From assembly GCA_025451145.1 (NCBI GenBank), contig JANWKX010000014.1, positions 1 through 5,451 on the forward strand: a DNA stretch of 5,451 bases, in the 5' to 3' direction. The position numbers were made by a program, and so were the translations under genes. Source of the DNA: Vampirovibrionales bacterium. Lineage in GTDB: Bacteria; Cyanobacteriota; Vampirovibrionia; Vampirovibrionales; JAGQHJ01. The notes under the pieces were generated by a model that worked only from the letters and a program-made list of their open reading frames with translations, searched no databases and was not told the DNA's origin. Of this stretch, positions 1 through 5,451 are shown one piece after another. Every line of letters begins with the position of its first letter. Position 1 is the stretch's first letter.

Positions 1-573
1 ATTGCCTTGATTCTGTTTTATGGGTTTTACGTTTACCGAACCCTCAATATTGAACATATCCCCGATTCCGAGTTTGATCTGGAACCCCTGCTCATGGCGC
101 CCAAAAGCGAGCATCCTCCTACTGGGCTCATTTGGTTACAAACTGCGGTTGGCCTGACTGGCATCCTCATCATGGCCCACCTGTTTGTTCAGCAGATTTA
201 TGCCCTTTCCTCCCAGCTCCATTTTCCAGCCCTGTTACTCAGCCTTGTCATTGCCCCCATTGCCACGGAGCTGCCCGAAAAATTTAACAGCATCGTCTGG
301 ATCTCCAAGAAAAAGGACAACCTGGCCCTGGGGAATATCACGGGAGCCATGGTATTTCAAAGCTGCATCCCCACCGCCATCGGGCTCCTATTTACCCCCT
401 GGATTCTGGATGCCCATGGCATTCAAAGCGTCTTGCTCTGCTTTGCTTCGGCCGGCATCATTTATTTGAGCGTCAGTATTAAAAGAATACTTTCACCGCG
501 GGTTTTGCTCCTGGGCGGTCTTTTCTATCTGATTTTTCTGTTTTATAGTATCGGTAACGTTTTACAAGGATAG
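1..573 (+). CDS. Sodium/calcium exchanger-family membrane protein, C-terminal part (truncated by window edge)
   Basis: The frame is open from the first base, so the true start lies upstream and only the last 190 residues are visible. The family (CaCA, Na_Ca_ex domain) moves Ca2+ or another cation across the inner membrane in exchange for Na+ or H+, using two inverted repeats. The visible part is the second repeat. Its alpha-2 signature is at residues 84-93 (IAPIATELPE), followed by GNITGAMVFQ at 111-120. The stretch of about 40 polar, acidic residues near the start fits the cytosolic loop between the halves. Hydrophobic helices are seen at about 45-65, 72-88, 112-132, 137-155 and 162-185. Relative to the textbook G-T-S-x-P-E motif the first Gly and the Ser are replaced (A-T-E-L-P-E); the final Glu, E93, is kept. 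The transported ion cannot be told from sequence. It ends 3 bases before wecB, so the two are probably co-transcribed. Confidence 0.85.
   Translation: MALILFYGFYVYRTLNIEHIPDSEFDLEPLLMAPKSEHPPTGLIWLQTAVGLTGILIMAHLFVQQIYALSSQLHFPALLLSLVIAPIATELPEKFNSIVWISKKKDNLALGNITGAMVFQSCIPTAIGLLFTPWILDAHGIQSVLLCFASAGIIYLSVSIKRILSPRVLLLGGLFYLIFLFYSIGNVLQG
566..570 (+). promoter_or_regulatory. Ribosome binding site of wecB
   Basis: AAGGA lies 6 bases upstream of the wecB ATG at 577 and inside the last codons of the exchanger gene, touching its TAG stop. This fixes the wecB start and suggests that ribosomes finishing the upstream gene help start wecB. Confidence 0.75.
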
Positions 574-576
574 GCC

Positions 577-1734
577 ATGGCAAAACGGCTCAAAGTAATG
601 ACGGTTTTCGGCACCCGCCCTGAAGCCATTAAGATGGCTCCGGTGGTTAAGGCGCTTGAAGCCAATCCGGAGGCCTTTGAGTCGATTCTCTGCGTCACAG
701 CCCAGCATCGTGAAATGCTGGATCAGGTGCTTAAATTGTTTGACCTGCATCCTGACGTGGACTTGGATTTAATGCGGCCCAACCAGGACCTTTATGAGCT
801 GACCAGCCGTGTCCTTTTGGGAATGAAAACGGTGTTAGCGGATTATCAACCGGATATCGTGCTGGTCCACGGGGATACCACCACCACCATGGCGACCAGC
901 CTGGCTTGTTTTTACGCTCAAATCCCCATTGGGCATGTGGAAGCCGGACTCAGAACCTTTGATAAATACTATCCGTTTCCCGAGGAAATTAACCGGGTGG
1001 TCACCGATAGCCTGGCAACCTTGTTTTTCCCACCGACACAACGATCCAAAAACAACCTGTTAAATGCGGGTGCGTCCGAATCGGCCATTTACCTCACAGG
1101 CAATACCGTGATTGATGCCCTGTTTTACACCCTGGAGAAGACGGCGGATACCCCGCTGCCTGTCGCGTTAGATCCCAATAAGCGAATGATCCTGGTCACG
1201 GTGCATCGTCGTGAAAACTTCGGGGCGCCGATGGCGGAGATTTGTGAGGCACTGAAGACCTTGGTTCTGCAAAACCCGGATGTCGAAATGGTCTTGCCGG
1301 TCCATATGAATCCAAATGTACGCCAAGTGGTTTTTGAGACGCTGTCAGCTGTCGATAGAATTCATTTGATTGAGCCCCAGGATTATGCACCCTTTTGTCA
1401 GCTCTTAAACCATGCCTACCTGATATTGACCGATTCCGGGGGGATTCAGGAAGAAGCGCCAGCCTTGAAGAAGCCGGTTCTGGTATTGCGAGACGAAACA
1501 GAACGGCCCGAAGCCGTAGAAATGGGAACCGTAAAGCTGATCGGTCCTCATCGGGATAAAATTTTGGCAGAGTCTCAACGGCTTTTGGATGATTCATCGG
1601 TTTACCAAGCTATGTCACAGGCCATTAATCCTTACGGCGATGGCCATGCCGCTGAACGGACTATTCAGGCGCTAGAAGCCTTTAGACAAGCGCTTGTCCA
1701 TAAAGATAAACCGGCATCAAGCGTGGCTCGTTAA
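577..1734 (+). CDS. wecB: UDP-N-acetylglucosamine 2-epimerase (non-hydrolysing)
   Basis: A cytosolic enzyme that interconverts UDP-GlcNAc and UDP-ManNAc, the latter a precursor of surface polysaccharides and, in some bacteria, of teichoic acid linkage units. At 385 residues it has the normal length of the family (E. coli WecB is 376) and the GT-B-like two-domain fold. The N-terminal GTRPEAIKMAPVV is at 12-24 with K19. HGDTTTT (98-104) holds D100, GHVEAGLRT (119-127) holds E122, and PFPEEINR (133-140) holds E136. VTVHRREN (207-214) holds H210, and LTDSGGIQEEAP (284-295) and ETERPEA (307-313) form the UDP-binding part. By alignment with E. coli WecB these match K15, D95, E117, E131 and H213, so the enzyme should be active and should not be a hydrolysing NeuC/SiaA-type protein. 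The last ten or so residues are an unconserved tail. The start is set by AAGGA 6 bases before the ATG. The neighbouring window does not show which glycan it serves. Confidence 0.97.
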   Translation: MAKRLKVMTVFGTRPEAIKMAPVVKALEANPEAFESILCVTAQHREMLDQVLKLFDLHPDVDLDLMRPNQDLYELTSRVLLGMKTVLADYQPDIVLVHGDTTTTMATSLACFYAQIPIGHVEAGLRTFDKYYPFPEEINRVVTDSLATLFFPPTQRSKNNLLNAGASESAIYLTGNTVIDALFYTLEKTADTPLPVALDPNKRMILVTVHRRENFGAPMAEICEALKTLVLQNPDVEMVLPVHMNPNVRQVVFETLSAVDRIHLIEPQDYAPFCQLLNHAYLILTDSGGIQEEAPALKKPVLVLRDETERPEAVEMGTVKLIGPHRDKILAESQRLLDDSSVYQAMSQAINPYGDGHAAERTIQALEAFRQALVHKDKPASSVAR

Positions 1735-1744
1735 TTCAAAATTG

Positions 1745-1759
1745 CGTTTTACCAAAACG
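1745..1759. terminator. Possible weak bidirectional terminator hairpin between wecB and dgkA
   Basis: CGTTTT (1745-1750) and AAAACG (1754-1759) form a perfect 6-base inverted repeat with a 3-base loop, placed over the dgkA stop codon in the tight gap between the convergent genes. The stem is A/T-rich and no long T run follows on either strand; only a short TTTT follows on the - strand. It is therefore a weak candidate, listed because the two transcripts must end near here and no better hairpin is visible. Confidence 0.25.
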
Positions 1760-2249
1760 GGTTGATATGGAGTTCTTGTAAGATATGGGGCGTAAAAATA
1801 CAGACCCCGCAAATCGCTGCGCTCAATGCCATAATTAAAACCCCACCTGCGGCAAGATCTTTAATGGCTTTGGCCCGTAAATCAAAGTGCCCTGCCGTTA
1901 ACATATCCACAAAAAGCTCAATTGAAGTATTCAAAATTTCCGCAAACAGAACCAGGCCAATTAATCCGGCCAGCATTGCCCATTCCACTGGGGCAAGATG
2001 CAGGTTACTGGCAACTCCAACCGCAACCGCCGCAATGAACAGGTGAATCCTGAAATTGCGTTGGGTCTTTGCCACATAAACCAGCCCTTGGTAGGCATAA
2101 ATAAAGCTGGCGATAATGTTCTCGGCTTTAAAGCCGGATCGCAAATCTTGAAATCGATTGAAACGATTTTGTCTTAAGAGAACAAAAGCCCCTTTTGCTG
2201 ATCGCTCAGGAATACTCTCATCCTCAATCGGGGGTTGTTGCAACGGCAT
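1749..2249 (-). CDS. dgkA: Diacylglycerol kinase / undecaprenol kinase family protein
   Basis: A small integral membrane kinase of the prokaryotic DAGK family, phosphorylating diacylglycerol (E. coli type) or undecaprenol (Gram-positive type); sequence alone does not decide which. The 166 residues have about 45 hydrophilic N-terminal residues and then the family core. That core starts with a surface helix (SFIYAYQGLVYV, 48-59) and NFRIH (65-69). Three membrane helices follow at about 67-84, 88-110 and 133-153. The active-site segment AEILNTSIELFVD (103-115) has N107 and E111, matching E. coli N72 and catalytic E76. AKAIKD (126-131) matches the conserved K94-D95 pair. The position of metal ligand E28 of E. 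coli appears to be Q63 (KTQRNFR). The ATG overlaps the end of ybeY by 26 bases, and no later ATG precedes the conserved core, so the long N-terminus is probably real. It is the last gene of the operon. Confidence 0.92.
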   Translation of the reverse strand: MPLQQPPIEDESIPERSAKGAFVLLRQNRFNRFQDLRSGFKAENIIASFIYAYQGLVYVAKTQRNFRIHLFIAAVAVGVASNLHLAPVEWAMLAGLIGLVLFAEILNTSIELFVDMLTAGHFDLRAKAIKDLAAGGVLIMALSAAICGVCIFTPHILQELHINPFW

Positions 2250-2844
2250 TTAAAACCGACCTTTGAATTGCTACGACCTTATTATAGGCTGGCATTGTAT
2301 CATGGTGAACCCCCAAAAGATGAAGGCTTCCATGAATCATTCGTGTCATGAGATATAACGTCAAACCAGACGAAAAATTGAGGGTATTCTGAAAAATTTC
2401 TTCTTCTTTTGGCTGGGTTTCTTGAATGGCCCAAGGCAAAGAGACATAAATTTCGCCGAGGCTTAATTCCGGTAGATCCGTCAAACCACCTTCAAATTGG
2501 GCATCATCCAAAAGTGTAAACGTCAACACATCGGTTGCAGCATCTTTCTGGCGAAATTCACGGTTCAAAGCCTGAATATCCTGATTGGTCACCAAGATCA
2601 GGCTAAAATTCAACCCGCTTTGTCCTGCCAAAAATTGTTGAATCCAATGGTTTTCAGGGATTTCTGCAATCAAAGCCTGCCATAATGGCGGAAGAATCCC
2701 TTTTGCCCATTCAAACAGATTAAAAACCACGTTAGGATAGACTTCCGACAACGCCTCAGAAATGGAGACATCGCAAGTCACTTCTGTTGAAGTCTGCACC
2801 ATCAGCGTCACCGTATCCGTCAAGGATTCTGATAGGGTTAGCAA
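2224..2844 (-). CDS. ybeY: rRNA maturation endoribonuclease YbeY
   Basis: A zinc-dependent single-strand RNase involved in maturing the 3' end of 16S rRNA and in ribosome quality control. The diagnostic motif H-x3-H-x5-H is present as HGSLHLLGVHH with H171, H175 and H181. The conserved LNREFRQKDAATDVLTF block (93-109) contains R98, the probable substrate-contacting arginine, and LGEIYVS (129-135) is the usual G-D/E-I-x-I-S strand. The 206 residues exceed the usual 150-180: about 25 extra residues at the N-terminus and an insertion-prone acidic segment around 112-128. The start is a TTG at 2844, overlapping the pgpH stop in TTGCTAA, and is supported by GAGGT 8 bases upstream. An in-frame ATG at 2802 (residue 15) is the main alternative and would also keep every conserved block. 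ybeY next to pgpH is a well-known arrangement, which agrees with the call. Confidence 0.95.
   Translation of the reverse strand: MLTLSESLTDTVTLMVQTSTEVTCDVSISEALSEVYPNVVFNLFEWAKGILPPLWQALIAEIPENHWIQQFLAGQSGLNFSLILVTNQDIQALNREFRQKDAATDVLTFTLLDDAQFEGGLTDLPELSLGEIYVSLPWAIQETQPKEEEIFQNTLNFSSGLTLYLMTRMIHGSLHLLGVHHDTMPAYNKVVAIQRSVLNAVATTPD
2260..2264 (-). promoter_or_regulatory. Ribosome binding site of dgkA
   Basis: On the - strand AAAGG ends 10 bases before the dgkA ATG (2249). The site lies within the 3' end of ybeY. Spacing is slightly long but acceptable, and it supports the ATG that overlaps ybeY. Confidence 0.5.
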
Positions 2845-5228
2845 CAGTCGGGACCTCGTGAAGTATCCTGAGATTGAAGGGTTTCCGATAAGGAGTCCAA
2901 TTCAATCAACGGCTCTTCCTGTAGCTTGACTGACCGAGCGGATTTCTGACTGGGTTGAGGGGCTAATTCAGATGAAGCCGACGGCAGACTTCCTGCAGGG
3001 TGAAACGCAACGGACTTGGGAGACATTTCTTTGGGCGGTTCATGAGGCTGGGATTTCACACTGGCATCCATCTGTGCGGACTTCTTGCCCAGTTCTTGAA
3101 GAATATTTTGTTGATACTCGATGCGATTGTGCTGAATCCCACGCAAAATCCGAATAAAGGTCTCCCGGATGACCTGAATATCCTGAAACGTAATGGTGCA
3201 TTCACTAAACTGGTTATCATCAATGCGTTGCTTGATAATTTTATCCACACGTTCTTCCACCTGATTGATGGTGGGATTTTTCAAAGCCCGTACAGCCGAT
3301 TCACAGGCATCGGCCAGCATCACAATGGCCGTTTCCTTGGACTGGGGCTTAGGACCAGGATAGCGGAACTGAGCTTTATTGACGTTCTCTTCGCCCTCTT
3401 CCAAAATCGCCTTGTTATAGAAATAGCCAGCGATCAAGGTTCCATGATGCTCCGGCATAAAGCGTAAAATCGACTTCGGCAGACCCAAATGTTTTCCCAT
3501 TTCAATGCCATCTCTGGGATGGGCGGTAATGACCATCTTGCTAAGCCGTGGGGTCAGCTTGTCATGAGGGTTCTCAACCCCAAAGTAAGCCTGGTTTTCA
3601 ACGAAGAAGAGGGGACGCTTGATCTTGCCAATATCATGATAAAGTGACCCAACCCGGGCCAGGATGGGATTCGCCCCAATGGCTTCTGCCGCAGCCTCTG
3701 AAAGGGTTGCCACCATCAGGCTATGATGGAAGGTTCCTGGCGCTTCCATTTGCATCCGGCGCAATATCGGCCGATCGTGATTGCCCAGTTCCAAAAGGGT
3801 ATAGGGCGTCACCAGCTTAAACCAGCTTTCAAAAATCGGCAAAGCCCCCAGGGTTAATACCCCTGTTAACGAACCGCAAACCACGCCCGTACCGATTTGA
3901 TAAAGAAGATTCGGCTGCTCAATCCCCAAACCGGGGGCATAAATAAAGCTCAAAGCCAGAATCATCACGCCACTGGTCACACCAACACCCAACCCGGCAA
4001 TAATCAAATCCCCACGATCCTTGGGCACCGGTTTACGGGCCAGGATCAAAATACCGGCCAGGCTGGAAATCACTAAAATAGATAAAGCCTCCAAAGGAAT
4101 CTGTAAAACCAAGCCACACAGGAGAATAATCATCATGGTGGTTAAAATGGCTATTCTGGGATGGGTAAAGAGGCAGAGCATCAAGGCCATGATAGAAACC
4201 GGCAGGAGTTGAAACAGATCGTTGGCCTGTAGATCAAAAACCAGGGAAATTCCCACAACAGAGGCCAACATCGTCACAGCTAACAGGCTGGCATAAGTTG
4301 GCTTAAAGAAATTGCTATGTTCAAATCGATAGAGATAGACCCAGACAATCGACAGCAGACTAATCGATAAAATCGAAATGCCGAATAAGGTTAACCAACG
4401 ATTTTTATAGAACAGATCGCCTTGCTGAATTAAAGCCGCCCGTTGGAGGGCATTAATCCGATCGCCTTTCTTAATAATCAAATCCCCTTTGTGGTAAACC
4501 TCTACAATGGGTTTGACATGGGATGCAGCGATATCCCTCGCTTCTTCCGTTGATTTTTCATCAATCAAGAGTGTCGGGTGCATCGTATTACCAACCAAGG
4601 CAATAACCGCATCCTCCTCGGGGATTGTGATTCCTGGCTGAGCCGGGATATTTTCCCGTATCAACACTTCTTTTTTAGAATGATAATCGTCAAAAGTGAT
4701 CCCTCTCTGTAACAGCGCTTGGGATGCCTGAATAGAGGTTTCATAAAGCTTTTGCCAGTGTGGGGTTGTCAGAAGGGTTCTAATGACCTCATCCGGAAGG
4801 GATGATTGGCCGTTATACAATTCACGAACTTGTTGTGCTTTATCCGCATAGGACAGTCCGGCTTTATCACGGATGGCCTCAATTTGATCCAGATCACCGG
4901 CGATATTATCCAGGATGGCCTTATCTTCACCCGATTCTTTTTTGTAAATCGGCGCAATCTGTTGTCGGGCTTCATATCTTAATTGTTGGGTGGACTCTGT
5001 ATCTTCCAGGTGAAGTGTTCTTTCAGCCGTAATATTACGTGTACTGACGCCACCATTCAAAAAGCCGTTATTGATCATGAGATATCGGCTGGAGAGCACC
5101 AAAGTAATGATCAAGATGGACAGCGCCGCAATAAAAGTCGATAATCCAACTTCCGTGACCAAGTAACTTTTTGTATGTTTAAGCAATTTAAACGTCCATT
5201 GGACGGGCTTTTTCTTACCCTCTAGCAT
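2838..5228 (-). CDS. pgpH: 7TM receptor-type HD phosphohydrolase, PgpH-like (c-di-AMP phosphodiesterase)
   Basis: An inner-membrane enzyme; characterised PgpH proteins hydrolyse c-di-AMP to pApA, a second messenger linked to potassium, osmotic balance and the cell wall. The domains in order are a basic cytosolic start and one membrane helix (about 24-50), then an extracytoplasmic 7TMR-HDED domain (about 52-275). Seven helices follow (about 279-299, 312-331, 339-355, 358-376, 380-396, 408-429, 442-464), then a cytosolic HD domain (about 480-700). Metal-site residues are all visible: H502 in GTFHHS, H531-D532 in LYHDIGK, H570 in TAHPRDG, H594-H595 in EHHGT and D640 in LADACES. The protein should thus be catalytic. 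After about residue 712 comes an unusual tail of some 85 residues rich in Ser, Pro, Gln and Lys, ending in an acidic segment. At 796 residues it is longer than the roughly 710-720 of Firmicute homologues. The ATG has only a weak GGA 5 bases upstream, but no nearby alternative is better. It is the first gene of the pgpH-ybeY-dgkA operon. Confidence 0.94.
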   Translation of the reverse strand: MLEGKKKPVQWTFKLLKHTKSYLVTEVGLSTFIAALSILIITLVLSSRYLMINNGFLNGGVSTRNITAERTLHLEDTESTQQLRYEARQQIAPIYKKESGEDKAILDNIAGDLDQIEAIRDKAGLSYADKAQQVRELYNGQSSLPDEVIRTLLTTPHWQKLYETSIQASQALLQRGITFDDYHSKKEVLIRENIPAQPGITIPEEDAVIALVGNTMHPTLLIDEKSTEEARDIAASHVKPIVEVYHKGDLIIKKGDRINALQRAALIQQGDLFYKNRWLTLFGISILSISLLSIVWVYLYRFEHSNFFKPTYASLLAVTMLASVVGISLVFDLQANDLFQLLPVSIMALMLCLFTHPRIAILTTMMIILLCGLVLQIPLEALSILVISSLAGILILARKPVPKDRGDLIIAGLGVGVTSGVMILALSFIYAPGLGIEQPNLLYQIGTGVVCGSLTGVLTLGALPIFESWFKLVTPYTLLELGNHDRPILRRMQMEAPGTFHHSLMVATLSEAAAEAIGANPILARVGSLYHDIGKIKRPLFFVENQAYFGVENPHDKLTPRLSKMVITAHPRDGIEMGKHLGLPKSILRFMPEHHGTLIAGYFYNKAILEEGEENVNKAQFRYPGPKPQSKETAIVMLADACESAVRALKNPTINQVEERVDKIIKQRIDDNQFSECTITFQDIQVIRETFIRILRGIQHNRIEYQQNILQELGKKSAQMDASVKSQPHEPPKEMSPKSVAFHPAGSLPSASSELAPQPSQKSARSVKLQEEPLIELDSLSETLQSQDTSRGPDCC
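2853..2857 (-). promoter_or_regulatory. Ribosome binding site deciding the TTG start of ybeY
   Basis: GAGGT on the - strand lies 8 bases upstream of the TTG at 2844, inside the last codons of pgpH. It is the strongest Shine-Dalgarno match near the ybeY start. The alternative ATG at 2802 has only GGTGA 5 bases upstream, a weaker match. This favours the TTG start and coupling to pgpH translation. Confidence 0.6.
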
Positions 5229-5297
5229 ATAAATCCGGTAAAGGCCTCATATCATTCCAATATCCGTCACTTCAGGGAAATAGATTCGTCTTACAGT

Positions 5298-5303
5298 ATT
5301 ATA
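5298..5303 (-). promoter_or_regulatory. Candidate -10 box of the pgpH-ybeY-dgkA promoter
   Basis: A perfect TATAAT on the - strand, 69 bases before the pgpH ATG, predicts a leader of about 60 bases. No TTGACA-like hexamer is found 16-18 bases upstream; that stretch reads as a G-rich run (GGGGAGGG). A promoter lacking a -35 box often needs an activator, and an inverted repeat occupies that place. The call rests on the -10 match and position only. Confidence 0.5.
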
Positions 5304-5309
5304 TCGAAA

Positions 5310-5340
5310 CCTGATAGAATTACCCTCCCCTGTTATCAGG
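5310..5340 (-). promoter_or_regulatory. Operator-like inverted repeat upstream of pgpH
   Basis: CCTGATA (5310-5316) and TATCAGG (5334-5340) are perfect 7-base inverted copies separated by 17 bases. The promoter-proximal half ends 6 bases from the TATAAT, and the pair spans the expected -35 region. The half-site centres are 24 bases apart, a little more than two helical turns, which suits a dimeric regulator on one DNA face. A hairpin with a 17-base loop is possible but would be upstream of the predicted transcript start. Confidence 0.4.
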
Positions 5341-5451
5341 ACATGGATGACGTTTTTAAAAGACCTTGTAAAGAGAATACGCATTTCATTTTGCTTAATA
5401 AAGCCCATTGGGATAACCATAAATGGATAATGTCTGAGGAGAACGAAGGTC

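Larger units (their letters stand above)
5229..5451. other. Non-coding region upstream of pgpH
   Basis: This 223-base A/T-leaning stretch holds no gene that I can recognise. It contains the TATAAT box and inverted repeat listed separately. A - strand frame stays open from the window edge (5450) to a TGA at 5247, but it contains the promoter elements and matches no family I know. At the right edge the + strand has purine-rich GAGGAG (5436-5441) and AAGGT (5446-5450), which could be the ribosome binding site of a divergent gene starting just outside the window. Confidence 0.5.

Noticed and set aside
185..469. 94-codon open frame on the + strand inside the exchanger gene
   Set aside because: A Pro/Ser-rich frame-shifted reading of the membrane helices of the real gene, which carries the family motifs.
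1196..1597. 133-codon open frame on the - strand opposite wecB
   Set aside because: It lies wholly within conserved wecB sequence, is rich in Arg, Pro and Ser as expected of an antisense shadow, and has no recognisable domain.
3000..3467. 155-codon open frame on the + strand opposite the pgpH HD domain
   Set aside because: It is a mirror of the strongly conserved HD-domain coding sequence, whose catalytic residues are all intact. The translated peptide resembles no known family and has no convincing ribosome binding site.
5215..5250. 11-codon ORF (MRPLPDLYARG) overlapping the pgpH start on the - strand, a possible leader peptide
   Set aside because: It is short, has only a weak GGA upstream, and shows no attenuator hairpins or run of regulatory codons. 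Such short frames arise easily by chance.
5229..5290. Riboswitch in the pgpH leader
   Set aside because: The predicted leader is about 60 bases with no long stems and no conserved riboswitch core such as that of the c-di-AMP class.
5417..5426. CCATAAATGG near-palindrome and flanking GGATAA direct repeats
   Set aside because: Four-base arms with A/T-rich surroundings are expected by chance and are not placed against any promoter element that I can support.
5408..5431. Possible + strand promoter with GATAAT (5426-5431)
   Set aside because: No -35 hexamer occurs at 16-18 bases; TTGGGA (5408-5413) is only 12 bases away. It also lies too close to the possible ribosome binding site at the edge.

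Overview
The window is a 5.45 kb piece of ordinary-looking bacterial chromosome with no mobile element, CRISPR array or RNA gene that I can see. Two gene blocks converge. On the + strand, the truncated end of a sodium/calcium exchanger-family membrane protein (1-573) runs directly into wecB, a non-hydrolysing UDP-GlcNAc 2-epimerase (577-1734). On the - strand, read from right to left, are pgpH (7TM-HD phosphohydrolase, 5228-2838), ybeY (rRNA endonuclease, 2844-2224) and dgkA (diacylglycerol/undecaprenol kinase family, 2249-1749). The blocks meet tail to tail with 14 bases between the stop codons.

The organism is not identified directly. The cluster order pgpH-ybeY-dgkA is known from Firmicutes and from the cyanobacterial lineage. 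The kinase N-terminal motif (TQRNFRIH) and the moderate base composition suggest to me a cyanobacteria-related, possibly non-photosynthetic lineage such as the Vampirovibrionia/Melainabacteria. This is an inference from memory of the families and a low-GC or moderate-GC Firmicute is not excluded.

The three - strand genes overlap one another (7 bases between pgpH and ybeY, 26 bases between ybeY and dgkA), so they are almost certainly one translationally coupled operon. A perfect TATAAT box sits about 70 bases upstream of pgpH with a 7-base inverted repeat over the place where a -35 box should be; this is the best candidate control region in the window. The operon would tie together c-di-AMP turnover (PgpH), ribosome maturation and quality control (YbeY) and lipid phosphate recycling (DgkA). 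wecB supplies UDP-ManNAc for surface polysaccharide; its product and the DgkA family both feed envelope assembly, but the two genes are on opposite strands and nothing shows co-regulation.

The rightmost 223 bases (5229-5451) hold the putative promoter, the inverted repeat, an unassigned open frame on the - strand that runs off the window edge, and purine-rich ribosome-binding-like sequence on the + strand at the very edge. I found no convincing undescribed system. The items most worth checking are the operator-like repeat, the long disordered tail of PgpH, the TTG start of ybeY and a Glu-to-Gln change at a likely metal-binding position of DgkA.
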